DNA of 64,000 nt from Fragilaria crotonensis (lineage: Eukaryota > Bacillariophyta > Fragilariophyceae > Fragilariales > Fragilariaceae): assembly GCA_022925895.1 (NCBI GenBank), contig JAKSYS010000203.1:1-64000 (forward strand), given 5' to 3'. The translations under genes and the position numbers were made by a program. Below are positions 24,518 to 35,090 of this stretch, piece after piece. How positions within the stretch are numbered: position 1 is the stretch's first letter; the number at the start of each line of letters is the position of its first letter. Under the pieces are notes generated by a model. The model was given only the letters and a program-made list of their open reading frames with translations. It did not search any database and was not told where the DNA came from.

Positions 24518-25907
24518 ATGCAGGATCAATGCGACGACCACCATTCGCTCTCACAAGCATTCCAAACATACCTTCGTCACGATAAAGAAGAACAATCGCA
24601 TTGGGAGGATGTTTGCAATGCCTATCGTCAATACGCCACGTTTGCACTTTGTAGTTGGGGGAATCAACGACATCGACTCGATCGTCTGCCAGACAATCAA
24701 CGGAAACTGCTACCACCGGGTCTGCGGAGCGGAACGCCGGAAGCGGAGGAGCGGGCACGAACCTTCAAGGAGGCCGCTGTGCGGAACCAGTACACGTTGG
24801 ATTGCATCTTGCGACATGCAGGAATGCCGCATTCTCAACAAGTGGGACCCACCACGACGGTGGTGGGGGATGGACAGATATCCAAAGTATCGTCGGTATT
24901 GAAGTCGCTTGCAAGGGATTGGTCGTTAGATGGTAAAGGGGAACGCGATCAAGCCTATGAGCCGATTTTGAATGCTGTGATGGAGTATGTGCCGATTGGG
25001 CTGGGAGGTGACGAGGCGCCGAAAGTATGTGTGCCGGGCGCAGGTGTGGGGCGACTTGCGTTGGAGCTCACGGCCTTGGGGTATCGTGTACAAGGAAATG
25101 AGTTTTCGCTTTTCATGTTATTAGCGTCGGATTTCATCCTAAACGGTGGGGTGTGTACACCGGATAAGCCCATGGCTCTTTCACCGTGGTTGCTCGAGAC
25201 AAGAAACTTGCATGCACCAACGGATCCGACGAGGTGAGTACGACGAATGAATGCTCAGGCAGCCGTTGTTGTAGGCAGGATAATCACAAAGGTGTCTGCC
25301 AGGATTGCAAGCTCACAGCCTTGACAACCTCCCCGCAAAACAAAGAAAGGTCTTGATTCCGGATGTAGACCCAGCTTCGTATTTGCTCAACAACGATGAG
25401 GATGAAGACACACCTCCGCCAGACTTTTCCATGGCTGCTGGCGATTTCGTAGGAATATACGGCAACGCCAGAGAGGTGGGTCAATGGAATGCCGTTGTGT
25501 GTTGTTTTTTCCTCGACGCTGCCCCGTCCATCATTGAGTACATTCAGGTAATCTACAAGATGCTCAATGACGATGGCATTTTGGTCAATTTCGGGCCACT
25601 CCTTTACCATTGGTCAGGTCCTGCCATGAGACCGGACGACCGGTCCACGTCCGACTACGAAGCGCGATTCTCGTACCTTGACTCGCGGTATATGACCAGC
25701 GTCGACCTATGTTGGGAGGACGTGAGAGAAGTCCTTTTGAATGTCGGCTTTGAATTTCTCGAAGAGAAAGTGGGAATCCGGTCCCTTTATACAGCAGACA
25801 GACGGGCCATGATGAACATGGCATATCGATGTATTCACTTTGTGGCTATCAAACGAGGACCTACGTCCAAGGGAAGGAAGGAGAGCAACGGCGATCAATC
25901 GTCATAG
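24518..25907 (+). CDS. Carnosine N-methyltransferase-like (N2227 family)
   Basis: Exon 1 is 24518-25233, ending before GTGAGT. Exon 2 most likely starts at 25319 after CACAG, giving 434 aa; an in-frame alternative acceptor at 25291 would add nine codons. The protein has the N2227 fold: an N-terminal helical part, then VCVPGAGVGRLALELTALGY with GNEFSLFML (SAM-binding Rossmann core). The second exon carries IPDVDP, FCCFFLDAA-like and LVNFGPLLYHW motifs. Human CARNMT1 methylates carnosine to anserine. In algae the substrate is unknown and may be another His-containing peptide or protein. The last 150 residues keep the conserved order of the family, so I expect an active enzyme. It converges on minD, 152 bp apart. 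Confidence 0.85.
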
Positions 25908-26059
25908 CATCATTTTCAAGCTAGAGGGAACGATAGATGTTTCGGAGTAATGGAACAATTGTCATGTATGTTACTCCAACTGTAATTTTCGGGTTGTAAA
26001 CGTTGTTTTTCATACTGCAGCAAGGGCGTCCTAGCTAACCCTAAAGGCCGTCCCTACTT

Positions 26060-27162
26060 TTACCCAAAGATGCGTCTGAAGAATGACACAGGCTCTGGAG
26101 TAGTGAAGCGAAGTTCCTTTTCCTCGCCCAGGTATCGATCAACCGTATCTCGAAAGGCGCCGGCAACTGGCTTGTCCTCGCTCAACAGAATAACTGGGCT
26201 GCCGACGTTGGTACACGAAAGCACTTCTCTAGATTCTATCGAGGAGGTTCATCAGAAAGGTATGGAGAGGCGATGAATTACGAAATCGACATCGTTTCCT
26301 CATATGTGTAGACCACACTAAACAACAAAAAGGACAAAACAAACGTACCTGGTATTACCCCGACAACCGGCAATCCCAATAATTCTTCTATATCAGCTAT
26401 CGACAACGCTTCTTCTGCTGCCGCGCGCGCTGGATCATAGCGATTGATGAGAAGCGACTGCTGTACAGGAAGACACTCGAGCTGTCCTAATTCCGCACGT
26501 CTCGACTTGCTGGCAATAAATCCGACCATTTTGTCTGCATCTCGACAAGAACTTAATTCTGGATTAACCACCAACACAGCATCATCGCAAAAGTACATGC
26601 TGTGTCTGGCACCACTCTCGATCCCCGCAGGACTGTCTAAAACAACATAATCAAAAGTGCTGCAGAGTTGAGCCAAAATCATTTCGACTCCTTCCACAGT
26701 GAGTGAATCCTTATCCCTCGTTTGACTTGCCGCCAACAAACTAAGATTTGGTTCTCGTTTGTCCTTGAGGAGTGCCTGGTGCAATTGACACTCTCCCAGC
26801 AAGACGTTGACAAAATCGAAGATAACACGCCGCTCACATCCCAAATGAATATCCAAATTCCGAAGGCCAATATCAAAATCGACCACACAAGTCTTGTGGC
26901 CCTTTTGGGCCAATCCCATGGAGAAGGATGCGGCGGCTGTCGTCTTCCCAACTCCTCCCTTTCCAGACGTCACGCAAACAATGCGACCTCGCTTCTGTTG
27001 TTCCGATGCCGGATTTTGGTCGCTGCGACGAGGATCAACGACCGAAGGATGGGACAAAACAAACGGATGCGACGAGGAGGACCGTTGGAGGGCGCGTCGA
27101 CATGCTACCGAACACCAAGTAGACGAGGGGAGGCGGCGAGTGGGAAGCAAGGATATCATCAT
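26060..27162 (-). CDS. minD: MinD septum-site ATPase with mitochondrial-type presequence
   Basis: Exon 1 is 27162-26349 and exon 2 is 26226-26060, with a 122-bp intron (GTACGT...CTAGAG), giving 326 aa. The deviant Walker A motif is SGKGGVGKTT (66-75, both lysines present). VVDFDIGLRNLD and VVLDSPAGIESGA follow. After the splice, VIPE and NVGSPVILLSEDKP match the bacterial C-terminal half. The protein ends in SFFRRIFG, the amphipathic membrane-binding helix. MinD positions the FtsZ ring together with MinC and MinE. The first 55 residues are rich in Arg and Ser, have almost no acidic residues and lack a hydrophobic signal core. That does not fit a bipartite plastid signal and looks like a mitochondrial presequence. 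A missed upstream exon could change this. Confidence 0.88.
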
Positions 27163-28661
27163 TCAAGGGCAATCACAATGTGTACATACATTCAGTTTGA
27201 TTACATCTCACCGAGACTTCATGTGTATAGATTACAGATATTATGCATTACAAGCATGATGCATGGTATGGTACTATTCATATACTCCGTAGTACGTTTT
27301 GACGTATACTTGTAGTAGTACCTGATACGCATACAGTACATGCATACTACCAGTAGATCTGCTCGTCGGTCTCGAGTACTAATGGGATCTACGCTAGTAG
27401 ATTAGAGAGCTACTGTAGTAGCTAGCGGTGTCGCTGTATGTATACGGGGTGGGTTTCTAACATGGAGCCCGTACAGCGTACATTCTCCCTTAACCATACG
27501 CAGTGGTACCAGTAATACTCTACTAGAGTTCCTGTACAACTGTACCAAAGTTTTTTTCGTACTACTCCAGTAGAATACTAGCATGTACGAAGACCTCGGA
27601 GTTGCGACAAGCGAAACAGGGCACGGCATGCTGGGAAGTCTCTTCCGTTTTTTTTAGTATGAGCAGATTGAGCATACGGAAAAGTGCAAAGTACCTGTAG
27701 CTTTATCGTTAGTCTCCGTACCAGGTATCCTAGCCATACCAACACGCTTGTAAATCTGGATGACATGTCATGACAATGACCTCACCCTGTCATACGGAAG
27801 ATACGACACACGACACACATGTATGTAACATGTACAGCACATCACATACATCCTACGATAAATATGATACTCCGAGTATATGTCATGTGACCCTGGGCTC
27901 CATGGTCGGGGAGTGCACATGTTTTTATTTTACTGGAGTACAACTACTTGTACTTGTACTCCGAGTACCTACTACATGTACTACCGGTGTAGGGTGTTGT
28001 AGTAACATCTACAGTACCGCACACAACACACATGACATACTTGGAGCATGGTGCAAACACGGAGTACAGTACCAGTATCATCGTACGAGTACTTGTTTCT
28101 ATTCTACCACAGTGAATGTGAGTGGATGAGGATGTTATGTCACCTCGCCAAAGATTTTTCTATTTCCAGCTCGAGAGGTAAATTTTTCGTAGTTGAGCAT
28201 GCGCAAAAACTCTATTCCCGGAAACTTCGAGAGCATGTCTCGGTGTCCAGGTGCATTGGCGTGTTGTTCGCGCAGATTTTCACTGTGGCTCCGAGCGCGT
28301 AAATAAAACAGTGGTCCCACAAATAGCACCTTGCAATTGCACACGTTCCTTCGGCCCTCGTCCATGCTTGTGTACAGGCCGGTGCTTCCAGACTGTTACA
28401 ATCCGATCAAGGGAAGCACAAGTTCGAAACTACCACCCTGTTCCATCACTTCTTGTGATTCTGTGTTGAATCCAGATTCACTTTTCGTATTGGAACGTAT
28501 ACTCCGCGCTGCACTGTTGTAGTTTCCCACTGTTAATTCCATTGGGAATCTTAAGAAAATCCATCGGAAATCCGAAGATACCCGCACAAAATTGCAAGTG
28601 AGCGTGTGAAAGGAGCGGCGACCCTTTGGTTATAGAAACTACTCGAGTTGATCCCACAACC
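27163..28661. other. Divergent intergenic region, GTAC-rich
   Basis: About 1.5 kb between minD and the kinase gene, with many runs built from gtac, ccggtag and actccgagtac. No frame of coding character is visible. Promoters of both genes must lie here, but I cannot pick out a TATA or initiator element. Confidence 0.5.
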
Positions 28662-29958
28662 ATGCAACACGCAGCTGGCACCCACCACGCATCCCTAACA
28701 TTCGACCAAGTCGCCTCGCACGGCGAAGCCTGTCGCCCACTCGACTTCCCTCCCCCCGTCGTCGCCCGCGGCGTCCGCGTCAACGCGCTTGTGGTGCATC
28801 CCGCGTCAGGCAGCCGTCAAGTATGCTCCGGCGTTGTTCACCGTGAGGATCTGCAGGGATCTGCCTATTGGCCGCAGCGTCGATTGCAGGATGCTATTTA
28901 TGGAAGTGTCTGGGCGTGTCTGGTACTGCAACGCCATTCGGGCCCAGCAGCAGACGATGCTGCACGGGCGGCGGGAGTCGAGCCAGGAGCGGCAGATGCG
29001 CCGATTGTGTGGGAAATTACGCCAAAACATGTGGCGATCAAAATGGTGGAGTGGGGACGAGTGCATCAAATGAGAGGACGACTGTTGGAAGACCCAGTTA
29101 AGGAAGTTGCGGCGTTGCAACTATTGGGGGAAATGGGGAGCAGTCCTCATGTTTTGAGCAGTACTGAAGTGCTGCAGGATGGAGACTTTCTGTATTCTGT
29201 CATGCCCTATTGTTCCGGAGGAGACTTGTTCGGTGTTGTGGTTCAGCATGCGGAAGAAAGCGGCGGCGATGGAGGTATGAGTGAGCCTGTCGCTCGATAT
29301 TGGTTTCGACAAATTTTGTTGGTACGTTCCTCTTCATACGTCACGCGGTAAAGGGATTGATTGTCTGATTTGCTCTAAAACCTTACCCACTATCTTTTAG
29401 GGTCTGATGCATCTACAATCCCTGGGTGTTTGTCATCGCGACTTATCGCTGGAAAACATACTCGTTGACGATGTCAAGTGTTTGATCATCGATATGGGCA
29501 TGTGTTTGCGAGTCCCCTACGATACTGGTACCCCCGACAGCGAAATTGTTGATGTCACCCAAGGTTCCCGTCGACGACTACTGAAACCACAAGGAGTTTG
29601 TGGCAAACACAACTACATGTCTCCAGAGATCTATAACAATACGGAAAATTTTGATGGATTTGCGATCGATTTATGGGCGGCAGGAGTTACTCTGTACATC
29701 ATGCTGACTGGCTTCCCTCCTTACGATCAAGCTTCGATGACAGATGCAAGGTTTGCTCTAATTGTCGGTGGACGGCTGGTGGAACAGTTGATAAGTTGGG
29801 ACATTCATCTGTCTCCGGAAGCAGGTGATTTACTTCAACGGATGCTTCGCCTCCATCCACGAGATCGATTGACATTGGCCGAAACAATGGCGCATCCCTG
29901 GATTACTGATGGTCCGGTGGAAGGGCCAGCTCCCAGCGAAGCCAACGTTATCTATTAA
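28662..29958 (+). CDS. Serine/threonine protein kinase with DMG instead of DFG
   Basis: Exons 28662-29321 and 29401-29958 (79-bp intron, GTACGT...TTTTAG) encode 405 aa. I start at the ATG at 28662. Kinase landmarks are VAIK (ATP-binding Lys127), an E in the next helix (DPVKEVAAL), MPYCSGGDL hinge, CHRDLSLENIL catalytic loop (Asp234, Asn239), IIDMGM (Asp251), YMSPEIY and DLWAAGVTLYIMLTGFPPY. The catalytic Asp, the Asn and the metal-binding Asp are all present, so activity is plausible although Phe of DFG is Met and the usual catalytic-loop Lys is Ser. The glycine loop is poor (IYGSVWACL). There is no regulatory domain outside the kinase fold, and no subfamily is clear. Confidence 0.88.
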
Positions 29959-31626
29959 CGAGGCAGAGCTGGACGAGAACACCAATGGATCCACATTCCA
30001 CACGCAGCTGACGTTGCTGGGGAAGCGTCGCCCTTGGAGAACAAACCCACACGGAAATCCATGCTCGCAAGCAAGAGTTTGGCACGTGGGTCTTATTTTA
30101 TCTACTCTACTCTAGAGTGTAAGGTTAATGTTTTACAGCAACACTCGCCTATGTTGGAATGGACCAATTATAGTTGCATCGCAGGTTGAAAAATGCTAAA
30201 ACACAAGGGATAGAGCGAGATATAAAAACAACAACTATGTTTGCTCCAGGTCGCCACTCTGGAGTCACTTAATCGACACGTGTTGGCATCAGATTGCCAT
30301 AAACTTGGACGAAATCGAGGCATCAGACGTTTGTCCAAAAACCACCATCAACAGGAGTCGAATCAGAGTATTGGAGGCAACGCGAAAACAAGGCATCTCC
30401 TGATTTCTTTTCAATCGCGCCGTACACTCTACGATGACATCAGCATCCTTGTCTTGGTGTTGCTCAGACTCACGTAGACCTGATAACAACATATGAGACT
30501 ACCCTCGTTCGCCACGCTACGGTAGACTTTGCTTGAGTTGAGAGAAAATAAAAGGTGTTTGCGTCAGATAAGGACCCAGTTCGAGATGGAATAATAAAAC
30601 ACGTGTGGGCTGTGATCGACGATTATTGTTCTTCCCAACCGGTAACAAGAGAGACCGCTCCTTCTCGCGAAAGAGCATACCGTCCCTCATGAACGCATCC
30701 CTTTCGGGATGCGTTGATACGACCAAGATGGGTTCATGGTTGCTTGTTGTGATCAACGATTGCCACGTACCTATTTCATGAATGATTGACCATACCTAAC
30801 CTTCAAGAATGCTACGCTCGGGGAGTAGTTGTTGTGTCGTTTGCGAAACAGCGAGAGTGAGAATAATGCGAGGCAATGACCGACGGGTTTGCTGCCGGAA
30901 AAACCCTACTGACGCCAAACCGCACGGATTCATAGGAGATTGTAGATTCAGATCCATCGCAGGAACATTGGATGGAATTGAAATCCCTATAAAGGCGAAA
31001 GCGGAAGGGAAGCCTTGCACCAACGAATCGGTGCCTGACGGCGTCACGTTTCATGACATGTGGGAGGTAGAGGCAACACCATTCCTTCAACTCCTGTCTA
31101 TTGACATGGTACAGGTCACAGCGATTTGAGATGTGAGGCTTCACTCAGAGGCTTCATACATTCCTGTGATAAATGTGCGGACAAACTCAATTGGCGTGTA
31201 TGATATATGCATTGGGTAGAGAACGTAGAACGGGACGGACGAATAACATATCTTCGGATGGTGCACAGACGCTGCTCCTGCCATTCACCCCGTCTCGGTG
31301 TTGGGGTTGTGATTAGTACTCGTACAGTAGAAAATAGAAAATATAGTACTACCTCTGGTATAAGCAGTTTTTGACAGTACTCCGTATGATATTCATACAC
31401 AGTACGACAACATTTCGTCCTATGTCTACAGTCGACAGTTTTCAGCATACCAGGTAATACAGTGCTCGACTAACTAAGATACACCGTACGCCTCCCTCTA
31501 CCGGTAGTAGGAGTACAAACATAGTAGTACACCATACACTACTTGTAGTACCCTTCTTTACGACACCCACTGAGAGGTTTTGCTCACATCATTTTTCTAT
31601 CCGGTCTCCACGTCCCCAACATTGAC
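29959..31626. other. Intergenic region
   Basis: No supported gene. Short open frames on both strands around 30.8-31.1 kb overlap each other and carry no recognisable sequence. The last 400 bp before the sulfotransferase contain the usual GTAC-rich runs, including accggtagtag near 31,500. Confidence 0.45.
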
Positions 31627-32985
31627 ATGCCGTCGACTGTCATCGGTCCAATTCGAATGCGATCATCCCTTCAGGAGTTGTGGAAGAAACACCCTAATGA
31701 GAATGGGTTTGACAAGATGAGGGCTGAGAAGGAACACCGGTTGTCAACAGCGGTCGTATCGATCAATCGATCTGTAGTGAAGTCAATCCTGAAACGTTGG
31801 CAACTTCCTGTCATTTTTGTCCTGTTGATCCTGCACTTATCCACCCTGGTGCGACGCCCAATAGAGATTTCTAATGCATCCTGTTCCTGTGACAACGAAC
31901 GCAACCTACCGCTCAGATCGGACTCAACATCGCATCCAGCCAGATCTATCGTCTACAATGGCCCTCAAACAACCTGGACTCCTTGGGCACATGACTTTCC
32001 GTGTTTCCCAGACGAGCCTGACTGGCAATCCGTTACCGTGCAGCGAAGTCCTTCTGGAAGAGGACTTTTGTTTGTCCGTGAAATGAAGACGGCGTCGTCT
32101 ACATTGTCGGGTGTTCTTTTGCGCCTTGCCCATCGACGGGGACTTGTCGTCAACAATAGCACTAGTAGCGGTGTTGAGACGATTCCCTGCCGACTCCGCA
32201 TCTCTCATTCGAGCGCCCGCGAGATGGAATACTACAAACGAGATGTTGAAAAATCCTTCCTTCTTTCATTGTTGCGCGATCCAACAAAACGCGCCATTAG
32301 CCACTATTTTCACTTCATTGTTTCCCAACAGAAACACGACCCTACAGATGAGAATTTTAAAGGCTATTTCTTACGAGAAAACAGCCCGTGGTCCAGTTAC
32401 TACATCAAAGATTTAGCGATGAGAACCGAAGATTTGCCTGACGAGGATACTGACTCAAAGGACGATCTTAGCGTAAACCAGATCTTGAGCCAGTACAACT
32501 TCATCGCCATTACTGAGCGGATGGAGGAGTCACTCATCGTGTTGAAACTGTTGCTTGGTTTGGAAATGGAGGATATTCTCTTCATGCCTGCGAAAAAGCA
32601 TGGATCCTTCACGACAGGAGTGCCTCCTGAACGTCCATGCGTGTACATTGTTCCCCCTTTCCTGACACCCGGGATGCAGGAATTTTTCCAGTCGCAGTAT
32701 TGGAAGAATTATACTCGCATCGATCAACGACTGTACGATGCTGCAGTGCAATCGCTGGACAATACGATTGAAGCCCTGGGGCGGCAGAAGGTACAAGAAG
32801 AGCTACTGGTATTCCGCCAAGCGCTTCAATACGCTCATCAGCGATGCGAGGAGCGCACTGTTTACAAATGTAATTCGAAAGGTGATTTCGTGGATAGCAA
32901 TAGTACATGCTACATGTGGGATGTTGGATGTGGCTATGAATGCTTGAATGAAATCTCGATTACAAAGGATGTTCTGATGAAGTGA
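31627..32985 (+). CDS. Type II membrane sulfotransferase-like protein
   Basis: This 452-aa single-exon protein has a short cytoplasmic tail, one membrane anchor (about 58-75, WQLPVIFVLLILHLSTLV) and a lumenal domain, the layout of Golgi sulfotransferases. REMKTASSTLSG (151-162) fits the 5'-phosphosulfate loop of PAPS-dependent enzymes. LLRDPTKRAISHY (215-227) fits the 3'-phosphate site (R-x-P...S-x-Y type). The closest general class is the carbohydrate sulfotransferases (galactose-3-O or heparan 2-O type). The acceptor is unknown; diatom sulfated polysaccharides are reasonable candidates. Six Cys residues near the C-terminus may form disulfides. Confidence 0.75.
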   Translation: MPSTVIGPIRMRSSLQELWKKHPNENGFDKMRAEKEHRLSTAVVSINRSVVKSILKRWQLPVIFVLLILHLSTLVRRPIEISNASCSCDNERNLPLRSDSTSHPARSIVYNGPQTTWTPWAHDFPCFPDEPDWQSVTVQRSPSGRGLLFVREMKTASSTLSGVLLRLAHRRGLVVNNSTSSGVETIPCRLRISHSSAREMEYYKRDVEKSFLLSLLRDPTKRAISHYFHFIVSQQKHDPTDENFKGYFLRENSPWSSYYIKDLAMRTEDLPDEDTDSKDDLSVNQILSQYNFIAITERMEESLIVLKLLLGLEMEDILFMPAKKHGSFTTGVPPERPCVYIVPPFLTPGMQEFFQSQYWKNYTRIDQRLYDAAVQSLDNTIEALGRQKVQEELLVFRQALQYAHQRCEERTVYKCNSKGDFVDSNSTCYMWDVGCGYECLNEISITKDVLMK

Positions 32986-33914
32986 ATCATATTCATGCAG
33001 GGCTACAGATCATTCGCGTGAATATCATGTCGTCTGTTATTTGGCTCAAACCTTGCAATACAGCATGCGTTGCTGTCTGGTTGTGTGTATGCAATATCCA
33101 AGGGAGAAGGCCGCCCATCTGTTCATAAGTTGCACTCAAGGAAGTTGCAATCAAAGCGTTTCTGATCATCTGTGATCTGTGAGGTGCGCTGATGCGGATG
33201 CCTTTTATGTCAACTCTATGCTTGGGTGGACGGAACAAACATTCTGCACAATGGACGGCGGTGACCAGTGTGATCCCTCTTTCCATCGTGTGTCAATTTG
33301 GGTAATCCCACGGAATTGGGCTTGATGAGGAGAATGAGTCATCTTGCTTTGCAACTGAGGCATCAAATTAAGGAAGCCAGCGATGTGCTCAGCAACGTTT
33401 CGCCAGGAAGCATTGAGACACATCGTCCACTTGCACTTTTTAATAGGCAGCGAATTCCTCGTACCCTTCAGCGCTTTCGAATCCTCTTTCCAACGCATCG
33501 TTCTGGAAAAGTTGGCGGCTAAGCCCGGGCCCAGTGCATCAGTATACGGCGTCGTATGCGGATTGCCACTCAGCGCCTTCATGGTTGGCAAGTCTTCTTC
33601 CCTGCATCCTCTACAACAAGCATAGACGGTTGATAGTAGTCTCATGGTGCATGTTGTGTGCTCGTTACGGTGCTGGTGATCGCACTTGTCTGATTGTGCT
33701 AGTGTCTTGACACGATCTCAAGCATCGTGACAATAACTTTGCTATCCTTCCGTCTCTCAACAGCGAACCCATTCTAGCTTTTTTACAATTTCTGGAGAAA
33801 TTTTCGATGCGCTCGATCTCTGACGTTGATAGTGTAGCATTCGCCCTTGATTCATGCGTTTCCACTTCTTCATGTGGAAAGCAAGCGATAGTCTCCTTCC
33901 TTTCCTGCATTCAG
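32986..33914. other. Intergenic or 3'-flanking region
   Basis: Minus-strand open frames of 97 and 146 codons (32993-33286 and 33205-33645) overlap in different frames and show no family I know. They may be fragments of a spliced or decayed gene. I cannot support a model. Confidence 0.35.
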
Positions 33915-34345
33915 CTACGCGCTTGAGTACAGTGCCTTTTCAATCTCCTTCATGGACTTTAGTCTCTTGGCATACTCGTCAACTTCGTTCCACAGTGCAC
34001 TGGCGTCCAGTGGCGGTGTCATTTCGATCAGATCGAGTCTTTCCACGATCAATCTGATATCTCTGTCCAAGAAACCTGTAATCTATACTGGCGTCTTAGC
34101 AAATTAGTCTGCCATCAGAGCTGTCAACGATACATGATTCCCGTTCGTCGCATTTACCTTCGAACTTCTTGGGGATGATGGCGGATGACCTCCCGCTGGT
34201 GTGGTATGGCGTCTTCTTCTTGAGTTTCGAGCTACTTATCCTTGGCTCGCAACTCCATCAGAATGAGAACCATGTTATAAAAGATGATGTTGAATTCACA
34301 AATGCAGAGCGTACCTTCTCCGTGTCAACAGACAATGGATCCAAA
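33915..34345 (-). CDS. Unidentified small spliced gene, 3' part
   Basis: Three exon pieces join in phase across plausible introns. The first, ending before GTACGC near 34303, encodes IVWIHCLLTRR. The second, 34231-34158, starts after AAGTAG and ends before GTAAAT; it encodes SKLKKKTPYHTSGRSSAIIP then KKFEG. The last, 34075-33915, starts after TTACAG and encodes FLDRDIRLIVERLDLIEMTP, ALWNEVDEYAKRLKSMKEIE and a stop. The last exon is helical and well behaved, which argues for a real gene. The 5' end is unresolved; it may reach an ATG near 34557. No family is recognised. Confidence 0.4.
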
Positions 34346-34676
34346 CTATACTGGAAGGTTTAAAGAAATTCTAAACCAGATAAAAATTAATGAGCTTTGT
34401 ACATTTCGTTGTAATCGCCAAACAAAGGAGTTTCAAGACCATTGGCGGACACTCGCTCATCATTTGTCACGAACGGATCTTTCGTCTCCGAGGCATGACG
34501 GTAATCCATCTGTCTGCGTTTTCGCTTTGTCGGCATCGCTTGGTGCCGGCACCATTATTAAACAGCTTCATGCTAGTGAAGCCCAAGTAAATTTGTAGTA
34601 CCCACTATTCGGGTTAATCAGATTCCTTGTCGGCGCAATCACTCTAGACAGCGACCGAAGCTGTGCAAGGTAAACC

Positions 34677-35090
34677 TCATTTCAGAGCAGCGTTCATGGT
34701 TTGAAACACAGGCTCCACGCACTGTTCATAGACCGATTGCGCCAATTCTACCTTGACCAGGTGGATTCCAGGAACCATGGCCTGCGCTAAAACTCGCTTT
34801 GTAGTTATAATCTTTCCACCCGTTGATCCAGAATAGAGCGCCGAATCCACCGTTCGTTCTTCGACGACTTGACTGAGGATCAAGTTCTTTCTGTGCCATG
34901 CGGAGCAATATAGGATGAGTGAATTACGCTGCAGCACGGACTAAGGGGTCTTGTTACAGGCAGTCTGAACTTACAATCGATCGATACAAATAAGGGTTCC
35001 TGTCGCTGTCCTCCCATCTGCCAACGTACACTTGAGTGTCTGTCCCAAAAGGTTGCGAAGCGCCTGCTGATGAGGATTCGTTGTCCCCAT
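34677..35090 (-). CDS. NAA38: NAA38-like Lsm protein (NatC auxiliary subunit)
   Basis: Exon 1 (35090-34975) and exon 2 (34890-34677) with an 84-bp intron (GTAAGT...GCACAG) give 109 aa. The intron start is in phase and restores ICIDR|LKNLILSQ. The Lsm fold is visible: LLGQTLKCTLADGRTATGTL (Sm1), IDRLKNLILSQVVEE, and VLAQAMVPGIHLVKVEL (Sm2, with the AMVPG motif of NAA38/LSMD1 in place of the RNA-binding RG). NAA38 joins NAA30 and NAA35 in the NatC N-terminal acetyltransferase. The length matches the family. No separate gene lies within 1.4 kb on the 5' side. Confidence 0.85.
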
